A stretch of DNA of 5,024 nucleotides from Planctomycetaceae bacterium (GTDB lineage: Bacteria > Planctomycetota > Planctomycetia > Planctomycetales > Planctomycetaceae): the NCBI GenBank assembly GCA_027080405.1, contig JALWSL010000432.1, forward strand, positions 1 to 5,024, written 5' to 3'. Of the stretch, positions 1 through 5,024 are shown piece by piece. The notes under the pieces were generated by a model. That model was not told the origin of the DNA. It ran no database searches and saw only the letters and a program-made list of their open reading frames with translations. The position numbers were made by a program, and so were the translations under genes. The first letter of the stretch is position 1; each line of letters opens with the position of its first letter.

Positions 1-1221
1 GGCTATCAAATCAGTCAGTACGACCTGCCTTTCAGTTACGACGGGTATCTCGAAATTGATACCGACCTGTCTGATCAGATCAAACGGATTCGCATCAATC
101 GGGCGCATCTGGAAGAAGATGCTGGCAAGAACATGCACGATGAATCGGGACGGGGCGGAAGCAGTCTTGTCGATTTGAATCGGGCGGGCACGCCACTTCT
201 GGAAATTGTTTCCGAACCCGATCTGAACTCCGCTTATGAAGCACGACGCTATCTGGAAGAAATGCGTCTTTTGCTGACATACATCGGTGTTTCCGATTGC
301 AACATGCAGGAAGGTTCACTTCGATGCGATGCCAATGTGAACCTGCATATCACCGACGACAGGGGGGAAACGGTTGCCACGCCGATTGTCGAAATCAAAA
401 ACATGAACAGCATCCGTGGCGTTGAAGCAGCGATTGCCTACGAAGCAAAACGGCAGTACAAACAGTGGCAAAAAACAGGGGAAACCATTGAGAACACTCC
501 CAAGCAGACACGCGGCTGGGATGCGGATCGAGGCGTAACATTCGCCCAGCGCGGCAAAGAGGAGGCATCCGATTATCGTTATTTCCCCGATCCCGATCTT
601 GTGCCGGTAACTGTCAGCGAAGAACTGATCGCGGAAATTCGGGCCGAATTGCAGGAGTTCCCACAGGCAAAAAAAAGCCGCTTTCAGAAAGAGCATCAAC
701 TTTCCGACTACGATGCCGGCGTGATTGTCGAACAGGGGCAGGCTTTTGCCGATTTTTTTGAAACGGTCGCCCAAACCTGCGGCGATGCCAAACTGGCCGC
801 CAACTGGGTAACCCAGGAAGTGCTCCGGGAACTGAACGAACGCGAACTGACGATCGAACGCTTCTTTATTACGGCATCGGTTTTGGGAACAATTCTCAAA
901 CGCATTGTTGATCAAACCATCGCGAACAAGGGGGCACGGGAAATTTTCGAGCATCTCTGCCAAACTCCCGAAATAGTCGCGACGGAAGCGGATATCGATC
1001 AACTGATCAAGGAAAAGGGGCTGGAACTGATTACCGATACCGGCGCACTGGAGGGAATCATCGATGCCGTCATTGATCGCAATGAAAAAGTCGTTGCAGA
1101 TGTCCAGGGCGGCAAACAACAGGCCGTCGGGCCGCTCATCGGACAGGTCATGAAAGAACTAAAAGGAGCAGACCCCAAAACCGTCAGAGCCATGCTGATC
1201 GAAAGAATTCTTGCCCGATAG
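1..1221 (+). CDS. gatB: Aspartyl/glutamyl-tRNA(Asn/Gln) amidotransferase subunit B, 5' end cut by the window
   Basis: The reading frame is open from base 1 and ends at TAG 1219-1221, giving 406 residues. GatB is usually about 480-490 residues, so roughly 75-85 N-terminal residues lie to the left. GatB is the tRNA-binding and kinase/transamidase subunit of cytoplasmic GatCAB, which converts Glu-tRNA(Gln) and Asp-tRNA(Asn) to the amidated forms using ammonia delivered from GatA. Visible family blocks, in fragment numbering, are [10 protein letters not shown] (34-43), the GatB signature [17 protein letters not shown] (58-74), then [23 protein letters not shown] and [11 protein letters not shown]. 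The last ~140 residues form the YqeY-like tail domain, ending in the usual [14 protein letters not shown] block. The internal ATG at 133 lies inside the conserved HLEEDAGK..H region and is not the start. gatA and gatC are not seen here. No frameshift is visible. Confidence 0.97.
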   Translation, partial: GYQISQYDLPFSYDGYLEIDTDLSDQIKRIRINRAHLEEDAGKNMHDESGRGGSSLVDLNRAGTPLLEIVSEPDLNSAYEARRYLEEMRLLLTYIGVSDCNMQEGSLRCDANVNLHITDDRGETVATPIVEIKNMNSIRGVEAAIAYEAKRQYKQWQKTGETIENTPKQTRGWDADRGVTFAQRGKEEASDYRYFPDPDLVPVTVSEELIAEIRAELQEFPQAKKSRFQKEHQLSDYDAGVIVEQGQAFADFFETVAQTCGDAKLAANWVTQEVLRELNERELTIERFFITASVLGTILKRIVDQTIANKGAREIFEHLCQTPEIVATEADIDQLIKEKGLELITDTGALEGIIDAVIDRNEKVVADVQGGKQQAVGPLIGQVMKELKGADPKTVRAMLIERILAR

Positions 1222-1254
1222 CTTACCGATCCCGATCCGTTCGCCCCGGGAAAA

Positions 1255-1287
1255 GCAAGCTCAAAATGGGGCTGCCAAATTTTTTTT
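1255..1287 (+). terminator. Possible imperfect intrinsic terminator after gatB
   Basis: GC plus AGCTC (1255-1262, one bulged A at 1257) can pair with GGGCT plus GC (1269-1275) across a six-base AAAATG loop. A run of eight T follows at 1280-1287. The stem is short, contains one G/U pair, and is separated from the T-run by four bases, so this is a weak candidate. Its position, 33 bases after the gatB stop and before the retron promoter, fits a boundary between the two transcription units. Confidence 0.4.
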
Positions 1288-1315
1288 GAAGTGAAGCAGA
1301 TTTAACCCTCTACAG

Positions 1316-1346
1316 TTGACCTTTGACAGGGATTTAACGCTACAAT
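1316..1346 (+). promoter_or_regulatory. Candidate sigma-70-type promoter of the retron
   Basis: The -10 element is TACAAT at 1341-1346. A -35-like TTGACC lies at 1316-1321 with a 19-base spacer. A second, better -35-like hexamer, TTGACA at 1323-1328, is only 12 bases from the -10, too close to work with it. A start site seven bases after the -10 would be 1353, the first paired base of the a1 repeat. That coincidence supports the call. The strength and exact start are inference. Confidence 0.6.
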
Positions 1347-1352
1347 ATCCGC

Positions 1353-1374
1353 ACGCGGCACGGAAATCGCATAA
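1353..1374 (+). repeat. Retron inverted repeat a1
   Basis: Bases 1353-1366 pair perfectly with 1519-1532 (14 bp) and 1368-1374 pair with 1512-1518 (7 bp), leaving T1367 as the only bulge. The repeat ends at A1374. The next base, G1375, is the candidate branching guanosine, whose 2'-OH would prime DNA synthesis. In the characterised retrons the a1/a2 stem positions this guanine, and the same geometry is seen here. Confidence 0.9.
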
Positions 1375-1375
1375 G

Positions 1376-1435
1376 TTCGGTTTGTGATGGGTCATCAGTT
1401 CATCGCAAACACTGCGGGGATACCCCGCGGCCGAA
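1376..1435 (+). other. msr region: two hairpins within a closing stem
   Basis: Hairpin 1 has a 10-bp stem, 1380-1389 with 1401-1410, containing one G/U pair and an 11-base loop. Hairpin 2 is GCGGGG (1414-1419) with CCCCGC (1423-1428) around an ATA loop. TTCG at 1376-1379 pairs with CGAA at 1432-1435 and closes both into a three-way junction; G1380 could alternatively pair with C1431. The msr is the part that stays RNA and is recognised by its cognate RT. Paired stem-loops just after the branch guanine are typical of msr regions. Confidence 0.8.
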
Positions 1436-1456
1436 GCATTGCAGGCATTACACGTT

Positions 1457-1497
1457 GAATGAACACGACTTTGGGCGTTCAAAGTCAACGTCCATTC
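1457..1497 (+). other. msd hairpin (template for the folded part of the msDNA)
   Basis: GACTTTG (1467-1473) pairs with CAAAGTC (1480-1486) around a six-base loop. GAATG (1457-1461) pairs with CATTC (1493-1497). In the RNA the stretch between these stems has mismatches A1462/C1492, A1465/C1489 and C1466/A1488. In the complementary DNA strand all three become G/T wobbles, giving a nearly continuous 17-pair stem with one bulged base. This is what is expected if the reverse-transcribed strand is the structured product. Alternative RNA pairing of ACGTTG (1452-1457) with CAACGT (1486-1491) is also possible. Confidence 0.75.
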
Positions 1498-1511
1498 GCG
1501 ACAGGAACTGG

Positions 1512-1532
1512 TTATGCGTTTCCGTGCCGCGT
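1512..1532 (+). repeat. Retron inverted repeat a2
   Basis: This is the 3' partner of a1, complementary over 21 bases with a single unpaired T on the a1 side. G1511, immediately inside it, is unpaired and faces G1375. Reverse transcription would begin at or next to this position and run towards 1436. The 21-bp repeat is longer than in the E. coli retrons I recall and nearer to the long repeats of myxobacterial retrons. Confidence 0.9.
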
Positions 1533-1681
1533 TTTCTACGGGCCGATTCATCCTGACATTCGTAACCTGAGACTCGCAGACAGAAGAAACATTGGGAAAT
1601 TCTCCGCAACATTCCACAATCCTGCAACAATAGTGAAATGACTATTCGTAACACGTTGAAAGTTCCCACCTGCTCATCAAT
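1533..1681 (+). other. Leader between retron RNA and RT gene, no gene seen
   Basis: This stretch has no convincing reading frame. It contains a small hairpin, AATAGT (1629-1634) with ACTATT (1641-1646), and a 10-base exact repeat, ACACGTTGAA at 1651-1660, that also occurs in the msd at 1450-1459. No good Shine-Dalgarno sequence precedes the RT start at 1682; the nearest purine run, GAAAG, ends about 19 bases upstream. Confidence 0.6.
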
Positions 1682-2989
1682 ATGAATCGTTTGCTGAAAA
1701 TAGTTTGGGAATGGATATTCGGAGCGGAAGCTTCCCCGGCTTTTGACGATCGCTCCTCCGCGAAGCCGGATTCCCGAAAATCTGCATCTTCCCGGCAGAA
1801 AACCAGACCCGGTGCGAGGGAGTACCTCAAGCCGAAACTGACGCCTTTCCGTTACAAAAATCGGCAAAAGAATTTCGTTCGTAGCAGAACGGTTTCCGAA
1901 CAGCCTTACCGGCTGGCCATGCCTTACGTCGCTTCTCTGGGGGAATATCTTGATCTCTCAACCGATCAGGCTCCTGAAAAACTGAATCAACGGAAACTCC
2001 CTCTGTTGAAAACTCCCGAGGATCTCGCAAACTGGCTGCAAAAACCTTTGGGAACGGTAGCCTGGCTGACAGACTACTTCAACGAAGCGAGACGGCCGAT
2101 CGATGTCCGCAAAGCCCATTATCGATACACCTGGAAGCGCAAAAGAGCAGGCGGATACCGACTGATCGAATCACCCCTGCCAATGTTGAAGGAAGTTCAG
2201 GAACAGATACTTGACGAAATTCTGGATCGCATTCCGGTTCACCCGACTGCGCATGGTTTTTGTACCGGACGTTCCATTGCGACCAATGCGAAACCGCATG
2301 TCGGTCAGCGCATTGTCGTCAAAATGGATCTCGACAATTTTTACACACGCGTCCGTTTTTCCCGTGTCGTTGCGATCTACCGTTCAATCGGGTACTCCCG
2401 TGAGGTGGCGCTTTGGTTGGCAAAACTGACGACTTCCGCCATTCCAGGCAATCTCGAATTTCCTGGCGGTGAACCGAAACAATTGAGACTGTTCCTCCCC
2501 AGACATTTGCCGCAAGGCGCACCGACCTCACCGGCGATTGCAAATCTGGTCGCGTTCTCTTTGGATGTTCGACTGTCCGGTCTGGCCAAATCATTTGGCG
2601 GGAATTACACACGTTACGGAGATGATCTGACTTTCTCGGGAGGTCGGAATTTCCAGAGTTCGCTGCGTCTGTTCATTCCATTGGCTCAGCAGATTATCAG
2701 ACAGGAGCGTTTTGTCATCAACAAACGCAAACGGAAAATTCTTCGACGCTCCAACCGGCAAACGGTGACCGGTGTGGTCGTCAACAGGAAAATCAACATA
2801 TCACGAAAGTCCTACGACACACTGAAAGCGACGCTGCACAACTGTGTCAAATTCGGGCCTGCTTCCCAGAATCGGGATGATCACCCCAATTACCGCGACC
2901 ATTTAAGAGGGCGGATCGCCCATGTGCAGCAGTTGAACAGGGCTAGAGGAGAGAAACTTCTGGCGATATTCGAAAAAATCGACTGGTAG
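1682..2989 (+). CDS. Retron-type reverse transcriptase (msDNA synthase)
   Basis: This 435-residue RT would copy the upstream msd RNA into msDNA. RT blocks in order are AHGFCTGRSI (190-199), retron region X as NAKPH (202-206, consensus NAxxH), motif A DLDNFY with D216, LPQGAPTSP (276-284), the catalytic YGDD (312-315) and region Y as VTG (362-364). The NAxxH and VTG motifs separate retron RTs from group II intron and DGR enzymes, and no maturase or endonuclease domain follows. YGDD replaces the usual retron YADD. The end, LRGRIAHVQQLNRARG to IDW, is a thumb-like C-terminus. An N-terminal extension of about 100 residues precedes the RT fold: residues 1-15 are hydrophobic/aromatic, and 20-70 are basic and probably disordered. 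Overall size recalls the long myxobacterial retron RTs. ATG 1682 is the only ATG after the in-frame stop at 1649-1651 that keeps this extension; the ribosome site is weak. There is no companion effector gene. Confidence 0.95.
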   Translation: MNRLLKIVWEWIFGAEASPAFDDRSSAKPDSRKSASSRQKTRPGAREYLKPKLTPFRYKNRQKNFVRSRTVSEQPYRLAMPYVASLGEYLDLSTDQAPEKLNQRKLPLLKTPEDLANWLQKPLGTVAWLTDYFNEARRPIDVRKAHYRYTWKRKRAGGYRLIESPLPMLKEVQEQILDEILDRIPVHPTAHGFCTGRSIATNAKPHVGQRIVVKMDLDNFYTRVRFSRVVAIYRSIGYSREVALWLAKLTTSAIPGNLEFPGGEPKQLRLFLPRHLPQGAPTSPAIANLVAFSLDVRLSGLAKSFGGNYTRYGDDLTFSGGRNFQSSLRLFIPLAQQIIRQERFVINKRKRKILRRSNRQTVTGVVVNRKINISRKSYDTLKATLHNCVKFGPASQNRDDHPNYRDHLRGRIAHVQQLNRARGEKLLAIFEKIDW

Positions 2990-3023
2990 GCGAAGCCGGC
3001 TCTCCGCATCCGATCACTTCGCC
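2989..3023. other. Hairpin overlapping the RT stop codon
   Basis: GGCGAAG (2989-2995) is an exact inverted repeat of CTTCGCC (3017-3023), a 7-bp stem with a 21-base loop. It starts at the last base of the RT stop codon. No T-run follows on either strand, so it is not a standard intrinsic terminator. It lies between two convergent genes and could stabilise a transcript 3' end or contribute to termination in either direction. This role is inference. Confidence 0.4.
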
Positions 3024-3090
3024 GCATCACCCACTGCGACAGCGCTCATTCAAATCCCCGTATTCCCCACTTCCGGCAGGGCCGAACAAG

Positions 3091-3118
3091 CGAAAACAGA
3101 CAACCGAAAACAGACAAC
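3091..3118. repeat. Two-copy 14-base tandem repeat
   Basis: CGAAAACAGACAAC occurs twice back to back (3091-3104 and 3105-3118) in the spacer between the RT gene and purF. The spacer 2990-3226 holds no convincing gene, and the rest of it is unremarkable apart from purine-rich plus-strand stretches. The duplication looks like a simple slippage event. Confidence 0.85.
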
Positions 3119-3226
3119 TGGAAGCGGAAAGAGAAACCTCCAGATCGCCCCTGTCTCTCACCGCGAGGCTGATCGCCAAGCGACCGGCAAAGTAGAAAGA
3201 ACGGGAAAGACGCTGAAAGAGATGGA

Positions 3227-4819
3227 TTACGAACGGGTCGTCATGACGGCGGAAATATCGTAAGTCCGCTCGTTCTGGGTCGCTTCAGGATCCTTGTTGT
3301 ACTCCAGCGCCAATTGATACAGTTCTTTTCCTGCTTCGGTCGGATATTCGGCATTGACGCATGCCCTGCACAATTGCTCTTTGTCGATATTGATACTTTG
3401 GGCGAGTGTTTCGATCTGCAGATAGCGCAAGGAATCCGCACCGAGCGACTGGGCCATTTCCTGTTCGACTTCCGGAACCAATTCATGGCCATTCATGAAT
3501 TTTGGGGCGAACAGTTCACTGATTTTCGACATGTCGATGCCGTAAAAACAGGGCGCGATAATCGGCGGGCAGGCAACACGGACATGCACTTCTTTCGCTT
3601 TGCCCCGTGTTCTGATTTGGTCGATTAACCCCCGCATCGTCGTGGAACGGACAATCGAATCTTCCACCAGAATCACTTTTTTCCCCTCAAATACTTCCGG
3701 AAGTGGAGTGAATTTGGTGCGGACCTTATCAGCTCTGTTCTTCGATTCGATGAATGTTCTGCCAACGTAACGGTTGCGCATCAACCCTTCCAGGCAGGGA
3801 AGATTCAGTTCATAGGCCATCGCCGAAGCGGCCGGTTTGGCCGTGTCGGGAACAGGAACAACAATGGTGTCCTTATCGATCGGCAGTTCTTCCTGTTCAG
3901 CCAAATGAACCCCCAAGTTGGTTCTCGACAGATAAACGCTGCGGTCATCGAGCGTACTGGCGACATTGGCAAAATAGATCCACTCGAAAAAGCAATGCGC
4001 CTGGCGCGGACTTTCAGCAAAGCGATGTTTCGTCAGCTTCCCGTGCTGAATGAGAATCATCTCTCCCGGCTGGAGTGTTTTGATATTATCGACATCGAAC
4101 CCGAGATTCCAAAGAGCGACCGATTCGCTTGCTGCAGCGAACAGCGGCCCTTCAACAGCGTAGCACAGAGGGCGGATGCCGAGCGGATCCCGCGCAATGA
4201 ACATATCGCCCCGGGCGTTCAGGAAAACAATGTTGTACGCACCATCAAACTGCCGGGCAAGTCGCGACATCGTGCCGACCAGATCACCCCGCCCATGAAT
4301 GGAAAAATCCTGGGAAAGCAGGTGCATGATGATTTCCGTATCCGTTTCCCGAGCCAGATGGAAATCATCCTGCCTTTCAATCTGTTCTTTCAGCTGCTGA
4401 TAATTGGCCAACTGGCCATTGAAAGCAAAACTGAACCATTTCGATTTCTGTACATGCGAACGTTCGAAAGGTTGCGCATAACTGCGATCATCGGTGCCAC
4501 AGGTTGCGTAACGCACATGGCCGATCGCAGCCTGTCCGTTGTATTTTTTGATAATCCTTTCCGCCTTCTCCTTGCGCCCCAGACGGAAAACTTCGCTGAC
4601 GCTGCCGATATCCTTGTAAGTTTTGATCAACTGCTTCCGTTTCGGGTTGAAACTGGTCATCCCGGCTGCAAGTTGACCGCGATTCTGGATATCAAGCAGC
4701 AGTCTGGGAATCAAACCGGCGACACAATTCGGATCGTTCTGTGGAGCCAGCGGGGAAATACCATCCTGCATGAGATGGTAAATCGCGGCAACGCCGCATT
4801 CGTGATGCAATTCCGCCAT
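3227..4819 (-). CDS. purF: Amidophosphoribosyltransferase (glutamine PRPP amidotransferase), Fe-S type
   Basis: This 530-residue enzyme makes 5-phosphoribosylamine from PRPP and glutamine, the first committed step of purine synthesis. The N-terminal class II glutaminase domain has the nucleophile C8 after a seven-residue leader (MAELHHE), so maturation should remove the leader. It also shows [10 protein letters not shown] (99-108), [10 protein letters not shown] (131-140) and [11 protein letters not shown] (158-168). The C-terminal phosphoribosyltransferase domain has the PRPP loop [16 protein letters not shown] (382-397). Four cysteines, C276, C424, C484 and C487 (LCRAC), match the spacing of the 4Fe-4S ligands of the Bacillus subtilis enzyme, so a cluster is expected. 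It is somewhat longer than the ~475-505 residues of well-known homologues, partly from an enlarged loop near residues 17-40. The frame is open upstream to the window edge, but ATG 4819 is the natural start: it sits just before HHECGVA, with GGAA nine bases upstream as a weak ribosome site. The gene converges on the retron. Confidence 0.97.
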   Translation of the reverse strand: MAELHHECGVAAIYHLMQDGISPLAPQNDPNCVAGLIPRLLLDIQNRGQLAAGMTSFNPKRKQLIKTYKDIGSVSEVFRLGRKEKAERIIKKYNGQAAIGHVRYATCGTDDRSYAQPFERSHVQKSKWFSFAFNGQLANYQQLKEQIERQDDFHLARETDTEIIMHLLSQDFSIHGRGDLVGTMSRLARQFDGAYNIVFLNARGDMFIARDPLGIRPLCYAVEGPLFAAASESVALWNLGFDVDNIKTLQPGEMILIQHGKLTKHRFAESPRQAHCFFEWIYFANVASTLDDRSVYLSRTNLGVHLAEQEELPIDKDTIVVPVPDTAKPAASAMAYELNLPCLEGLMRNRYVGRTFIESKNRADKVRTKFTPLPEVFEGKKVILVEDSIVRSTTMRGLIDQIRTRGKAKEVHVRVACPPIIAPCFYGIDMSKISELFAPKFMNGHELVPEVEQEMAQSLGADSLRYLQIETLAQSINIDKEQLCRACVNAEYPTEAGKELYQLALEYNKDPEATQNERTYDISAVMTTRS

Positions 4820-4888
4820 CGGGTGGGGTTCCGAAATATTTTTTATGAATTTGGGCAGAAAAAAAAGGTGCGACCCGGCACAGACTGC

Positions 4889-4917
4889 ATCATAACCAGC
4901 AAAACGCAGGAAGCCAA
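4889..4917 (-). promoter_or_regulatory. purF: Candidate purF promoter
   Basis: On the minus strand, TTGGCT (4917-4912) and TATGAT (4894-4889) are separated by exactly 17 bases. A start near 4882 would give a leader of about 60 bases. It lies just after the minus-strand terminator at 4926-4968, as expected for an independent transcription unit. No purine riboswitch or PurR-like operator is recognisable. Confidence 0.5.
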
Positions 4918-4925
4918 ACGGGCTA

Positions 4926-4968
4926 ACAAAAAAACCTCCGCCAGAATGGAAAAATTCAGTCGGAGGTT
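4926..4968 (-). terminator. Intrinsic terminator of a minus-strand gene beyond the right edge
   Basis: Read on the minus strand, AACCTCCG (4968-4961) pairs with CGGAGGTT (4940-4933), with GAAT/ATTC pairing further inside. A run of T follows, continuing from the stem end to about 4926. There is no T-run on the other side, so it works only for minus-strand transcripts. It separates purF from the upstream gene. Confidence 0.75.
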
Positions 4969-4995
4969 CTACCTGTGTGGAAAATGTCGTACGTC

Positions 4996-5024
4996 TTACG
5001 GACGTCCACTGGTCAAATCGGCGC
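4996..5024 (-). CDS. Possible last codons of an upstream minus-strand gene
   Basis: A minus-strand terminator at 4968-4926 implies a gene ending nearby. One frame reads ADLTSGRP and stops at TAA (4998-4996), 28 bases before the terminator stem, a normal distance. A second frame stops even closer to the edge, so the frame choice is not certain. Only eight residues are visible and no family can be named. Confidence 0.3.

Larger units (their letters stand above)
1353..1532 (+). ncRNA. Retron msr-msd non-coding RNA (primer and template for msDNA)
   Basis: This untranslated stretch has the order expected of a retron RNA: a1 (1353-1374), branch-site guanine (G1375), msr (about 1376-1435), msd (about 1436-1510), G1511, a2 (1512-1532). 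The a1/a2 stem is 21 bp with T1367 bulged. The msr holds two hairpins closed by a short stem, and the msd holds one longer hairpin. In known retrons the partner RT starts from the 2'-OH of the branch guanine, copies the msd from next to a2, and leaves a branched RNA-DNA hybrid. The predicted DNA here would be up to about 75 nt, complementary to roughly 1436-1510. The RT gene follows 149 bases later on the same strand, presumably in one transcript. The msr/msd boundary and the DNA ends are inferred, not seen. Confidence 0.88.

Noticed and set aside
316..1119. Long minus-strand open frame of 267 codons
   Set aside because: It lies entirely opposite the conserved gatB reading frame, and its translation resembles no family I recognise.
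1459..1641. Open frame of 60 codons on the plus strand upstream of the RT
   Set aside because: It starts inside the msd hairpin and runs through a2. It has no recognisable protein character and no ribosome site; the RNA structure explains the sequence better.
1450..1680. CRISPR-like or spaced repeat array suggested by repeated ATTCGTAAC (1558, 1644) and ACACGTTGAA (1450, 1651)
   Set aside because: Each occurs only twice with unequal spacing; there is no array.
1682..2989. RT as part of a group II intron or diversity-generating retroelement
   Set aside because: There is no maturase or endonuclease domain and no intron domain V-like hairpin or template/variable repeat pair seen. The NAxxH and VTG motifs and the upstream a1/a2 RNA point to a retron.
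4859..4881. Short hairpin (GTGC/GCAC) followed by eight T on the minus strand in the purF leader, a possible attenuator
   Set aside because: The stem is only 4 bp and starts almost at the predicted transcript start, too weak and too early for convincing attenuation.
4985..5024. Possible plus-strand gene start, ATG at 4985 reading [13 protein letters not shown]
   Set aside because: Only 13 codons are visible, the ribosome site is weak, and the adjacent minus-strand terminator points to a minus-strand gene ending here instead.

Overview
This window most likely comes from a planctomycete chromosome (Planctomycetota). The basis is the character of the PurF and GatB proteins and a roughly balanced base composition; the genus cannot be named from the sequence. 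The layout is: the 3' part of gatB on the plus strand (1-1221), an untranslated block (1222-1681), a reverse transcriptase gene on the plus strand (1682-2989), a short convergent spacer (2990-3226), a complete purF on the minus strand (3227-4819), and a minus-strand regulatory stretch with a terminator for a gene beyond the right edge.

The centre of interest is 1316-2989, which reads as a complete retron. A promoter-like TTGACC/TACAAT pair places a start site near 1353. A 21-bp inverted repeat (one bulge) begins there: a1 at 1353-1374 and a2 at 1512-1532. It encloses an msr with two clear hairpins and an msd with one hairpin. Two unpaired guanines, G1375 and G1511, face each other at the inner end of the a1/a2 stem, as in characterised retrons. 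The 435-residue RT 150 bases downstream has the retron hallmarks NAxxH and VTG, and YGDD in place of the usual YADD. In the msd hairpin, three A/C mismatches in the RNA become G/T wobbles in the complementary DNA strand, which suggests that the DNA copy is the selected folded form.

No separate effector gene accompanies the RT. It sits between two housekeeping genes, gatB (tRNA-dependent amidation) and purF (first step of purine synthesis), so it looks like a stand-alone retron. Any effector function would have to lie in the roughly 100-residue N-terminal extension of the RT, elsewhere in the genome, or be absent. Both flanking genes look intact (gatB is cut only by the window edge), and no mobile-element ends are visible.
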